A stretch of 15,133 nt of DNA from Clostridiales bacterium (GTDB lineage: Bacteria; Bacillota; Clostridia; Peptostreptococcales; BM714), in contig PKTO01000351.1 of NCBI GenBank assembly GCA_002869095.1, forward strand, positions 1 to 15,133, given 5' to 3'. Of the stretch, positions 1-7,503 are shown piece after piece; the first letter of the stretch is position 1; the number at the start of each line of letters is the position of its first letter. The notes below the pieces were generated by a model that did no database searches, had not been told where the DNA came from, and saw only the letters and a program-made list of their open reading frames with translations. A program made the translations under genes and the position numbers.

Positions 1-55
1 CGCCTTAAGTTTTATGAATGCCTAAAAAACAATCTGCAAGGGAGGTTTGCCTGAC

Positions 56-1837
56 ATGGATGAAAAAAAGGGAAACAAGATAAGCCTGACTCGGCAAAGC
101 CTCCTGTTCTCGATAATAGTAATTCTTTTCCTGAGCCTTTCAAACGGCGTTATGACTTATTTCGGTCAGGTAAGGGCTTACGAGGCCGACCTCGAATCCA
201 ATGAAAAATCTTATCTTGCAAGGGAGCTCGATGCAAGCCGGTCAAAAATACAAAGCATAAAGTCATATATAGACAATGAATCTGCTTTATCTGAGGAATC
301 CCTGAGAGAAAAAGCAAAATCCATCGTGTCGGAAGCACATGAAATGGCGCTTTCAATATATGAAGAAAACAAAAATGAAATTGGAGAGGCCGAGCTTAAA
401 GAATTGATAAAACATGTTGTCGAATCGCTTAGATACGATGACGAACCTGGATACAACTTCATTGGCCAAATGGACGGCAAAATCGTCATGCTTCCTTCAA
501 TGCCCGGGCAGGATGGCTCTGACATTTTGAATCTGAAAGACAAAGAGGGATCATATCCTGTGCAAACCGCCATAAGAATAGCATCCTCGCCTGAAGGCGA
601 AGGCTACCTGGAATGGCATTGGTACAAGCCGGGCGAAACGGAGGAAATGCATAAAAAAATCGGCTACGTAATGTACTTCGAACCATATGACTGGTTTATC
701 GGCACAGGAGAATATCTTTATGTTTCAGAAGACAAATTGAAAATGAAAATTCTCGATACCCTCGAAAAAATATATATTGATTCGGAACAATATGTGTTCA
801 TTGGGGACAGCGGCGGAAATGTTTTGATGGCTCCCTACGAGATTGAGAATTTCTACGATTTGGGGAAATCCGGAGACACGCATGTATGGGACATAATTAA
901 AAGCCTCCCCGCCGATTCGGAAGGATTCGTCGACTATGTCCTGCCTGAAAACGCATTGGGATATTCCTATTCCAAGACAAGTTACGTGCTTTACATCCCA
1001 GAGTGGGACTGGTACGTGGGGTCCGGTATAAACCTCGATTTTCTATATTCTCAAAACCTCCAGAAGATTGAAGAATTGAAAGCTCTGCTTGTGCGAAATT
1101 TTATGTTTAGCATACTTCTTTCATTTGCGACATTTTTAGTTGCGATATACCTTTTCGCATACTACAACAGGAACCTGGACAAGGAATTCGAGATGATGAA
1201 CGACTTTCTCTCCAGCGCCCCAGGCAAATACAGGGAACTCGATGTCTCAAGATTCAAATACCGCGAACTGCACCAATTGGCTTCCACGGCAAACCAGATG
1301 ATTTCAAAAATACGCATGCAGAAAACCGAACTCGAAAAATATTCAAAGAGAATGAAGCAGCTCGCAAGAACAGACAGCCTTACAGGCCTGCTAAACCACA
1401 ATGCCATAATGGAAAACATGCAGTCCCGGATGCATGAAGCGGACCGCTACCATACGCCTCTTTCAGTAATAATGCTGGACATAGACGATTTCAAATCCAT
1501 AAACGACACGTACGGCCACCAGTTCGGCGACGAGATTCTTGTGGGCGTTTCATCCATTTTCAACAAGACCCTTCGGGAGACGGATATTATAGGCAGGTAC
1601 GGGGGCGAGGAATTCCTTATCCTTCTTCCCAACACAAATCTTGACAACGCATGGCGAGTTGCCGAAAAAATAAGAAAAACCGTGGCATCCGGCACATGGG
1701 ATGTGGAAGGCTTGACAGTCACATTGAGCGGAGGCGTTTCGGAATATGAAGGCAAACACAGCAACAAGCTGATAGGCGATGCCGACAAGAAGCTTTATAA
1801 GGCTAAGTCCATGGGCAAAAACCGCATGGTCAAATGA
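56..1837 (+). CDS. Membrane-bound diguanylate cyclase with double Cache sensor and GGDEF domain
   Basis: A 593-residue protein predicted to make cyclic di-GMP from two GTP at the inner face of the membrane in response to an extracellular ligand. Seen: a short charged N-terminus, a transmembrane helix at about residues 14-36, an outer region of about 300 residues with two Cache-like repeats (ending in similar WFIGTGEY and WYVGSGIN motifs, the dCache_2 pattern), a second helix at about 348-370, a helical linker, and a C-terminal GGDEF domain. The active motif is GGEEF at 516-520. An inhibitory-site RxxD (RETD, 507-510) lies exactly five residues before it, so product inhibition is expected. Start choice: GGAGG at 41-45 is well spaced from ATG 56, while the in-frame TTG at 47 sits almost on the ribosome site. 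No partner gene is visible upstream. The ligand cannot be deduced. Function of the GGDEF domain is secure. Confidence 0.93.
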   Translation: MDEKKGNKISLTRQSLLFSIIVILFLSLSNGVMTYFGQVRAYEADLESNEKSYLARELDASRSKIQSIKSYIDNESALSEESLREKAKSIVSEAHEMALSIYEENKNEIGEAELKELIKHVVESLRYDDEPGYNFIGQMDGKIVMLPSMPGQDGSDILNLKDKEGSYPVQTAIRIASSPEGEGYLEWHWYKPGETEEMHKKIGYVMYFEPYDWFIGTGEYLYVSEDKLKMKILDTLEKIYIDSEQYVFIGDSGGNVLMAPYEIENFYDLGKSGDTHVWDIIKSLPADSEGFVDYVLPENALGYSYSKTSYVLYIPEWDWYVGSGINLDFLYSQNLQKIEELKALLVRNFMFSILLSFATFLVAIYLFAYYNRNLDKEFEMMNDFLSSAPGKYRELDVSRFKYRELHQLASTANQMISKIRMQKTELEKYSKRMKQLARTDSLTGLLNHNAIMENMQSRMHEADRYHTPLSVIMLDIDDFKSINDTYGHQFGDEILVGVSSIFNKTLRETDIIGRYGGEEFLILLPNTNLDNAWRVAEKIRKTVASGTWDVEGLTVTLSGGVSEYEGKHSNKLIGDADKKLYKAKSMGKNRMVK

Positions 1838-1840
1838 AAA

Positions 1841-1874
1841 ATCCCCGATGCCGCTTTTGCGGCGATCGGGGATT
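1841..1874. terminator. Bidirectional intrinsic terminator between convergent genes
   Basis: A GC-rich stem (ATCCCCGATGCCGC against GCGGC-G-ATCGGGGAT, one bulged G, loop TTTT) starts 3 bases after the diguanylate cyclase stop codon. Read on the minus strand it is followed by TTTTT, a good terminator for the ileS/HD transcript. Read on the plus strand the U-tract is weak (TTCGTTTG), so it may be less efficient in that direction. Confidence 0.85.
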
Positions 1875-1892
1875 CGTTTGTAAAAACATTTT

Positions 1893-2459
1893 CTAAAGTC
1901 CCAGCTCTCCTGAAATCTCTTTCATCGCATTCAGCGAAAGTTCGGCAAAGTCCCGGAAATCCATTCCCAGTTCTTCTATGGACCACATGGCCTCCCGGTC
2001 GGCTCCAGCCGCGAAACGCGTTTCGTGCATGCGTTTCGTTATCGACTTCACTTTGACTTTTTCGATTTTTTTATCCGGATAAACCAGCGTTATTGCATTG
2101 ATGAAACCTGTTATGGGATCTGCCGCGTATATGGCCCTGTCAAGCGGAGACTTTATGGGTGTCTTTGTGCACTTGTTGTGTGCCATTATCGCATGGTACA
2201 TGACCTCGTCTCCGAAGCCCTCTTCCCTGAGTATTTCTATTGCCCTTGGCCCGTGAAGCTCGGGGTGCGCCCTGTAGTCTACAAGGTCGGCGTCAAGGTC
2301 GTGAAGGAGTCCTGTGATTGCCCACAGCTTTTCCCTTTCAGGATCGAATTTCTTGCCAAGGCTTCTCATCACCGCTTCAACCGCGTATGAATGCCTTACA
2401 AGGTACTCCGTTTCAAGGTGCTTGGTCAGTATTTCTATTGCCCTGTCTCTATCGTACAT
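1893..2459 (-). CDS. HD-domain metal-dependent hydrolase (COG2316-like)
   Basis: A 188-residue soluble protein of the HD phosphohydrolase superfamily. Seen: RHSYAVEAVM (first metal His), the diagnostic LLHDLDAD (His-Asp pair), a following AHPELHG, and IMAHN. The later stretch (YAADPITGFINA, KVKSITKRM, then FAAGADREAM) resembles the HD proteins of COG2316, whose substrate is not established. The reading frame extends to a GTG at 2468, but GGGAG at 2468-2472 is 8 nt from the ATG at 2459 and would overlap the GTG, so ATG 2459 was chosen. It begins 48 nt after the ileS stop on the same strand with no promoter or terminator between, so it is probably on the ileS transcript and under T-box control. 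Family assignment is strong. Substrate is unknown. Confidence 0.87.
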   Translation of the reverse strand: MYDRDRAIEILTKHLETEYLVRHSYAVEAVMRSLGKKFDPEREKLWAITGLLHDLDADLVDYRAHPELHGPRAIEILREEGFGDEVMYHAIMAHNKCTKTPIKSPLDRAIYAADPITGFINAITLVYPDKKIEKVKVKSITKRMHETRFAAGADREAMWSIEELGMDFRDFAELSLNAMKEISGELGL

Positions 2460-2507
2460 CTCAATCACTCCCGGAATCGTTTTTATAACACGAAACTGTT
2501 GCCCTGA

Positions 2508-5500
2508 TCAGCTTATGCGTTCAAGCAGTATTCCTGTTTCGTGGTCGTTCAGGTTCTTTTTCTCAATCGAGTCATTCTCAACCCTCTCTATTGATACTGC
2601 AAGGGTTTCCTTCTTTATATATTCCTCAAACGCATCTACGGCTTTGGCGATTTCATCGTCGCCGTCGTATTGTATCTTGATCCTGTCCATCATGTCGTAG
2701 TCGTTCTGCTTCCTCATCTGCTGAACCTTTGAAATCATTTCCCTCGCAAATCCCTCGTCTATAAGTTCTTCAGAGAGCTTGGTGTCGAGAATGACGAACA
2801 TGTTGTTTTCCATCGAAACCGTGAATCCTTCCTTGGCTGAAATGGTTACAACGACAAGTTCTTCGGTAAGGTCGAGTTTCCCGCCTTCGAATTCAACCGG
2901 CACAACTTCCCCGGCTTCAAGTCTCGGAGCCATGTCGGATGCGTCGAGTTCCGAAAGGAATTTGCCGAAGGCTTTGATTTTCTTGCCCAGTATCGGTCCG
3001 GCCTTCCTGAAGTTGGGCTTCAGGCTGAATGACATGAACTCGGAGAGGTCTTTTGCGAAAACGACTTCTTTCACGTTCAATTCCTCTTTTATAAGCGGAA
3101 CCGCATCGGTCATTTCATCTGCATATTTTCCGTCTACAAGCACTTTTGAAATCGGCTGCCTCACTTTTATTCTCACCGATTCCCTGGCGGCCCTTCCCAG
3201 TCCCACAAGCCTGCGTACATGCTCCATTTTCTCTTCGAGAGCTTTGTCTATCACTTTTTCGTCCTTTTCCGGATATCTGCTTATATGGACAGACTCTTCC
3301 CCGGTCAAATCGCGGTAGATTTCCTCGGAAAGGTATGGCGCTATGGGTGCAACCAACTGGCAAAGTCCCTTGAGAACCTCATATGTCGTGTTGTAAACCG
3401 CTTTTTTGTCTTCTGTCAGTTCAGAAGCCCAGAACCTTCTTCTGTTCCTTCTGATGTACCAGTTTGAAAGGTCCTCGTTTACGAAAATCTGTATCTTCCT
3501 TACCGCCTTTGTCATGTCGAAGGACTCCATGTCGTCTGTCACTTCACTGACTAAGGTGTTGTAGACCGAGAGCAGCCATCTGTCTATTTCAGGTCTGGAC
3601 TCGTAATCCACAAAGAATGTCCTAGGATCGACTTTATCGGTGTTTGCGTAAAGCGTAAAGAAGTTATACACATTCTTTATCGTGCTGAAGAACTTGTTCA
3701 GTATTTCCTGAAGGCCGTCCTCGTCAAATTTTGTAGGAGTCCAAGCCGGTGAAACGTGCAGAAGGTACCATCTTAGGGCATCCGCTCCGTACTTGTCGAA
3801 CATTTCGAAAGGATCAACCGTATTGCCTTTGCTCTTGGACATTTTCTTTCCGTCTTTGTCCAATATGAGGTCGTTGACCAAGACTCTCTTGTATGGCGAT
3901 ACGCCCTTTACAAATGTGGAAATTGCCAACAGCGAGTAGAACCATCCCCTGGTCTGGTCTATTCCTTCGCAGATGTAGTCTGCAGGGAAGAGCTCGTCGA
4001 AGTTTTCCTTGTTTTCAAACGGATAGTGGTGCTGAGCGAAAGGCATCGATCCGCTGTCGAACCAGCAGTCTATTACATCTGGAACCCTTGTCATTCTTCC
4101 TCCGCACTTGGGGCATGTGATGTGCACATTGTCCACGTAAGGCCTGTGCAGTTCTATGCTCTCGTCGATGTCCTCGTGGGCCCTTTCCACAAGCTCTTTC
4201 CTTGAGCCTATGCTGTCGAAGCTGCTGCATTCCTCGCATCTCCAGATCGGGAAGGGAGTGCCCCAGTAACGGCTTCTTGAAATGGCCCAGTCGTTAAGGT
4301 TCTCAAGCCAGTTTCCGAAGCGTTTTTCTCCCACATAGTCAGGATACCATTCGACCGAATTGTTGTTTTCTATGAGCTTGTCTTTCAGGTCGGTCATTTT
4401 GATGTACCAGCTCGGTTTCGCGTAGTACAGCAAAGGAGTCTTGCAGCGCCAGCAATGCGGATAATTGTGGGCCATGTTTTCCCTCTTGTAAAGCTTTCCG
4501 TTCTCTGAAAGCCATTTCATGACATCAAGGTCCGTATCCATGACGAAGCGGCCCTTCCATGGTGTTTCTGTGAATTTGCCGTCTTCCCCCACCGGCTGCA
4601 GAACCGGAAGCCCGTAACGGACCCCTGTATTGTAGTCGTCCTCTCCAAAGGCAGGCGCGGTGTGCACTATGCCTGTTCCGTCCTCGGTTGTTACATAGTC
4701 TGCCAACGTGACGAAGAACGCCTTCCTGTCAGGCTCTACGAAAGGAAGAAGCTGCTCGTATTCAACATATTCGAGGCTGCTTCCCTTGATTTCTTCGATG
4801 ACTTCGTATGATTCCTCAAGAACCGTATCGGCAAGAGCCTTTGCGACGATGTATACCGTTCCGCTTTCAGCCTTGACCTTTACGTATGTTTCTTCGGGGT
4901 GCACTGTGAGGGCAACGTTCGACGGAAGAGTCCAGGGTGTCGTTGTCCATACCAGGAAATACTCCTCGGCGTCTTTCCTTTTGAATTTGACTGTGACTGT
5001 AAGGGATTTTATTTCCTCGTAGCCAAGAGCCACTTCGTGCGAAGCCAGTCCCGTTCCGCAACGTACGCAATAAGGAAGTATCTTGTGTCCCTCGTATATG
5101 AGGCCGGCCTTGTTCATCTGGTCCAGTATCCACCATTCTGTTTCGATGAAGTCGTTGTCCAGTGTGATGTAGGGATTTTCCAGATCGACCTCGTATGCTA
5201 CGCGTTTTGTCATCTCTCGCCATTGCTTTTCATAAGTGAAGACCGATTCCCTGCACTTTTCGTTGAATTCCGCAATTCCGTATTTTTCGATGTCGTTCTT
5301 GTCTGAAAGCCCCAGCTGCTTTTCGACCTCTATTTCCACCGGAAGTCCGTGGGTGTCCCATCCGGCTTTCCTTTTGACCTGGTAGCCTTTCATGGTTTTA
5401 TATCGGCAAACAGAATCTTTGAGTGTGCGGGCCAACACATGATGGATTCCCGGCTTTCCGTTGGCCGTTGGAGGTCCCTCGTAGAATATGAAGGGCTCCT

Positions 5501-5615
5501 GTCCATCCCTCGTGTCTATGCTCCTTTTGAGGATGTTTATTTCCTCCCAATAATCAGCGATGCGCTTTTCCGATTCCTTTACCGGTATCTTGCCCAATTC
5601 TTTGAATACGCTCAT
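2508..5615 (-). CDS. ileS: Isoleucine--tRNA ligase, type 2 (IleRS2)
   Basis: Charges tRNA-Ile with isoleucine in the cytosol. At 1035 residues it has the length of the type-2 (eukaryote-like, often mupirocin-resistant) IleRS rather than the roughly 930 of type 1. Seen: the first class I signature as PTANGKPGIHH, with GIHH at residues 56-59 (nt 5439-5450) in place of the usual HxGH; a CP1 editing domain (TTTPWTLPSNVAL, HTAPAFGEDDYNTG with the editing Asp); cysteine pairs CVRC, CWRC, CEEC and CPKC; WFDSGSMPF; and an intact KMSKS loop (KKMSKSKGN). An alpha-helical anticodon domain and the long type-2 C-terminus follow. AAAGGA is 7 nt before ATG 5615. Two three-codon ORFs (ATG at 5631 and 5623) immediately precede the start. 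Expression is governed by the upstream T-box. Identity is certain. Confidence 0.98.
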   Translation of the reverse strand: MSVFKELGKIPVKESEKRIADYWEEINILKRSIDTRDGQEPFIFYEGPPTANGKPGIHHVLARTLKDSVCRYKTMKGYQVKRKAGWDTHGLPVEIEVEKQLGLSDKNDIEKYGIAEFNEKCRESVFTYEKQWREMTKRVAYEVDLENPYITLDNDFIETEWWILDQMNKAGLIYEGHKILPYCVRCGTGLASHEVALGYEEIKSLTVTVKFKRKDAEEYFLVWTTTPWTLPSNVALTVHPEETYVKVKAESGTVYIVAKALADTVLEESYEVIEEIKGSSLEYVEYEQLLPFVEPDRKAFFVTLADYVTTEDGTGIVHTAPAFGEDDYNTGVRYGLPVLQPVGEDGKFTETPWKGRFVMDTDLDVMKWLSENGKLYKRENMAHNYPHCWRCKTPLLYYAKPSWYIKMTDLKDKLIENNNSVEWYPDYVGEKRFGNWLENLNDWAISRSRYWGTPFPIWRCEECSSFDSIGSRKELVERAHEDIDESIELHRPYVDNVHITCPKCGGRMTRVPDVIDCWFDSGSMPFAQHHYPFENKENFDELFPADYICEGIDQTRGWFYSLLAISTFVKGVSPYKRVLVNDLILDKDGKKMSKSKGNTVDPFEMFDKYGADALRWYLLHVSPAWTPTKFDEDGLQEILNKFFSTIKNVYNFFTLYANTDKVDPRTFFVDYESRPEIDRWLLSVYNTLVSEVTDDMESFDMTKAVRKIQIFVNEDLSNWYIRRNRRRFWASELTEDKKAVYNTTYEVLKGLCQLVAPIAPYLSEEIYRDLTGEESVHISRYPEKDEKVIDKALEEKMEHVRRLVGLGRAARESVRIKVRQPISKVLVDGKYADEMTDAVPLIKEELNVKEVVFAKDLSEFMSFSLKPNFRKAGPILGKKIKAFGKFLSELDASDMAPRLEAGEVVPVEFEGGKLDLTEELVVVTISAKEGFTVSMENNMFVILDTKLSEELIDEGFAREMISKVQQMRKQNDYDMMDRIKIQYDGDDEIAKAVDAFEEYIKKETLAVSIERVENDSIEKKNLNDHETGILLERIS

Positions 5616-5668
5616 TTTTTCATCCTTTCATCCTTTAATAATTTCACTCCGCAATCAGGGCCTTTAAA

Positions 5669-5910
5669 TAAAAAACCCCCGAGCCAAAGCTCAGGGACGA
5701 ATTAACCGCGGTGCCACCCAGATTACAGAATATTTTCTGCCACTCTCCGCTTTAACGCAAGCATACGGAGCACCCTAAGTTTTTTCAGGTGCCCGGCTCC
5801 AAGGTGATCCGCATAAACCGTTCATTTGCAATCTTTCACCAATCGATTGCATCTCTGCCAACACTCCGGTCATGCCGTCCTTGTCATCGCCTTTTGTCCT
5901 ATTTATACCT
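5669..5910 (-). promoter_or_regulatory. T-box riboswitch leader of ileS, specifier AUC (Ile)
   Basis: Read on the minus strand, the conserved T-box core TGGCACCGCGG lies at 5706-5716 inside the antiterminator. Stem I can be traced by hand: AAGG pairs with CCTT at the base, GCAT/ATGC and ACCG/CGGT sit above, and TGCAATC/GATTGCA forms the distal arm. The 3' side of the internal loop reads GGATCA, putting ATC (5806-5808, an isoleucine codon) followed by the usual A directly before the CCTT strand. This is where a specifier belongs. A stem III hairpin lies around 5770-5800. Known mechanism: uncharged tRNA-Ile pairs with the specifier and with the T-box bulge, stabilises the antiterminator and allows ileS transcription. 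Confidence 0.95.
5670..5697 (-). terminator. T-box conditional terminator upstream of ileS
   Basis: On the minus strand CCCTGAGC pairs with GCTCGGGG (one U-G pair) around a TTTG loop and is followed by GTTTTTT. The stem begins about 10 nt after the T-box core, so it is mutually exclusive with the antiterminator. Because no other terminator follows aroEK, this element also faces read-through from the aromatic operon. Confidence 0.92.
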
Positions 5911-5914
5911 TTCC

Positions 5915-5943
5915 ATAGTATAACAGAACATGTTTGTTGTCAA
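5915..5943 (-). promoter_or_regulatory. ileS T-box promoter (sigma-A, extended -10)
   Basis: Minus-strand consensus -35 TTGACA at 5938-5943 and -10 TATACT at 5917-5922 (15-nt spacer, with TGT directly before it as an extended -10). The overlapping TACTAT at 5915-5920 gives a 17-nt spacer. The TGA stop of aroEK (5940-5942) lies inside the -35 hexamer. Confidence 0.8.
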
Positions 5944-7235
5944 AATATTTTTTTGAGCATATTCTGTATCTCGATAGCCTGCAGTGCCTCGTTTCCCGCA
6001 TCCGCAACCGTAAGATCAGCCGATTGCCTGTAAATTTCCTCCCTCTCTTCATACAGCTTCCTCAAATCCCCTTGGTCCTTCAGCAGGGGCCTGCCTCCGT
6101 CTTCCATCGACCTCCTGATCGAATCGAGCGACCGGTTCAGATATATGAGTGTTCCGTTCAATTTAAGGTCCGCCACGTTGTCCGGATCAAGTATCGAGCC
6201 TCCGCCGGTGGCCAGCACAATATTCCTTCTGTTTCTAAGCGACTTTATCGTTTCTCTTTCAATTTTCCTGAAGCCTTTCTCTCCCCGCGATTTGAATATT
6301 TCAGTTATGGGCCCGAATTTTTTTTCTATCATTTCATCGACATCAATGAATTCGCGGCACAAGAGCCCTGCGAGGCGCCTGCCTGCCGAGCTCTTGCCGC
6401 TCCCTGGCATTCCGACCAGCACCGGATTCATGTTTTCATGGAAAAAGGATTCAATCAAGCCTTTCTCCACTTGACCGAGGCTGACTCCATTCCATATCTC
6501 CTGTGCCTTGCAAGCCTGCGCAACCAGCATTGAAAGCCCGCCCGCCGTGCGGCAGCCCTTTTTCTCCATCTCCTGCAGAAATATGCTTCTCATAGGATTG
6601 TATACAAGATCCATTGCCATGGAGGCATTTTTAGCGATGCCTGCATCTATTGGGCTTTCATCCGTTTCCGGAAACATTCCGCACGGCGAGCAATTCACAA
6701 TAAGGTCCATTTTCCCTATGGCAGACTCGTTCTTGCTTTCAATAACCTGGAAGGTTCGAAGCTTCTTCATGGCTTCCCGCCCCGACCTGCTTAAAAACCA
6801 TACTCGCCCGGTCCTTTGCCTGAGCCAATATGCGGCGGTTTTCGCAGCTCCTCCCGTCCCTATGACCAAGGCGCGTGTTCCGCTGTCTATTTCCAGTTTG
6901 CAGAGCTCCGCCATTTTCCCGAAGCCGTATATGTCGGTGTTGAAGCCTTTCATCCTGCCGCCTTCAATCTTGACCGTATTCACAGCTCCGATCGCTTGGG
7001 CTTCCGGAGACAATTCATTCAAAAGCGGAATTATTGCATTCTTATATGGAATTGTGACGTTGAATCCGTCAATGCCCGAATCCGCAAGCCTTTTAACATC
7101 ATCGCAAAAACGATCTTTCCCGATTTCCACAAGCTCATATGTACCGTCCATGCCGATTTTTTCAAAAATCCTGCTGTGGATTTCCGGAGACAAACTATGG
7201 GAAAGCTTTTCTCCTATCAGAGCGTATCTACCCAT
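5940..7235 (-). CDS. aroEK: Bifunctional shikimate 5-dehydrogenase / shikimate kinase fusion
   Basis: A 431-residue fusion of two consecutive pathway enzymes. Residues 1 to about 262 are AroE, which reduces 3-dehydroshikimate with NADPH: SHSLSP shikimate site, NVTIPYK with the catalytic Lys, GAVNTV, GFNTDIYGF with the catalytic Asp, nucleotide loop GTGGAAKTA, and GGLSMLVAQA. Residues about 270-431 are AroK, which phosphorylates shikimate with ATP: Walker A GMPGSGKS (275-282), DVDEMIE, FRKIE, ATGGGS, and lid GGRPLL. Both halves look complete, with almost no linker. The open frame continues upstream, but AAGGAGGAG lies just before ATG 7235 and MGRYALIG is the natural AroE N-terminus. It overlaps the chorismate mutase gene by 8 nt and is the last gene of the operon. 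Domain assignments are secure. The fused state is read directly from one uninterrupted frame. Confidence 0.95.
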   Translation of the reverse strand: MGRYALIGEKLSHSLSPEIHSRIFEKIGMDGTYELVEIGKDRFCDDVKRLADSGIDGFNVTIPYKNAIIPLLNELSPEAQAIGAVNTVKIEGGRMKGFNTDIYGFGKMAELCKLEIDSGTRALVIGTGGAAKTAAYWLRQRTGRVWFLSRSGREAMKKLRTFQVIESKNESAIGKMDLIVNCSPCGMFPETDESPIDAGIAKNASMAMDLVYNPMRSIFLQEMEKKGCRTAGGLSMLVAQACKAQEIWNGVSLGQVEKGLIESFFHENMNPVLVGMPGSGKSSAGRRLAGLLCREFIDVDEMIEKKFGPITEIFKSRGEKGFRKIERETIKSLRNRRNIVLATGGGSILDPDNVADLKLNGTLIYLNRSLDSIRRSMEDGGRPLLKDQGDLRKLYEEREEIYRQSADLTVADAGNEALQAIEIQNMLKKIF

Positions 7236-7503
7236 TCGGCTCCTCCTTGATTTCTTGAAGAAGCCTGCTTTCCTCGAATATCCTGTCATAAACGCCTGAA
7301 ATGGATTTCTCAAAGCCCGGAAGGCTCGCCTTTGCAAGCCGGCTTTTTATTTCTTCCTCCCTGCCGGAAACAAGCACGGCAGCACCCTTTTCCGCCTTGA
7401 GTTGACCAACTTCAACAGACAGAGCGAACCTCCTGTTCAGCATCCCTACAATTTCCCCGTCTATCTCGTCTATTTTTTCTCTCAGTTTTTTCAATTCATC
7501 CAT
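7228..7503 (-). CDS. Chorismate mutase, AroQ type, stand-alone
   Basis: A 91-residue all-helical chorismate mutase converting chorismate to prephenate, the branch point to Tyr and Phe. Against the E. coli AroQ domain the spacing of active-site residues is kept: R8, R25, K36, R48, E49, S79 and Q83 match E. coli R11, R28, K39, R51, E52, S84 and Q88. The residue at the D48 position is Val45. No prephenate dehydratase or dehydrogenase domain is attached. The dehydrogenase is encoded separately upstream (tyrA). GGGGAGG precedes ATG 7503, which overlaps the aroC stop by 8 nt, so translation is probably coupled. The 3' end overlaps aroEK by 8 nt. Confidence 0.93.
   Translation of the reverse strand: MDELKKLREKIDEIDGEIVGMLNRRFALSVEVGQLKAEKGAAVLVSGREEEIKSRLAKASLPGFEKSISGVYDRIFEESRLLQEIKEEPNG

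Noticed and set aside
47..55. TTG start for the diguanylate cyclase
   Set aside because: TTG 47 almost touches the GGAGG at 41-45, while ATG 56 has a proper 10-nt spacing.
1..55. End of an upstream gene or a promoter before the diguanylate cyclase
   Set aside because: Only 55 bases are visible. Apart from the ribosome site, no stop codon in a supported frame and no convincing promoter hexamers could be assigned.
2025..2390. Plus-strand open frame of 121 codons
   Set aside because: It lies antisense within the HD hydrolase gene, has no ribosome binding site, and its composition looks like a frame shadow.
6508..7299. Long plus-strand open frame (263 codons)
   Set aside because: It is antisense to the AroE half of aroEK, whose motifs are unmistakable. 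It is typical of mirror frames opposite well-coded genes, with no start signal or domain.
7236..7337. N-terminal extension of aroEK by 34 codons
   Set aside because: The residues are basic and unlike AroE, they overlap the chorismate mutase coding region, and a strong AAGGAGGAG lies right before ATG 7235.
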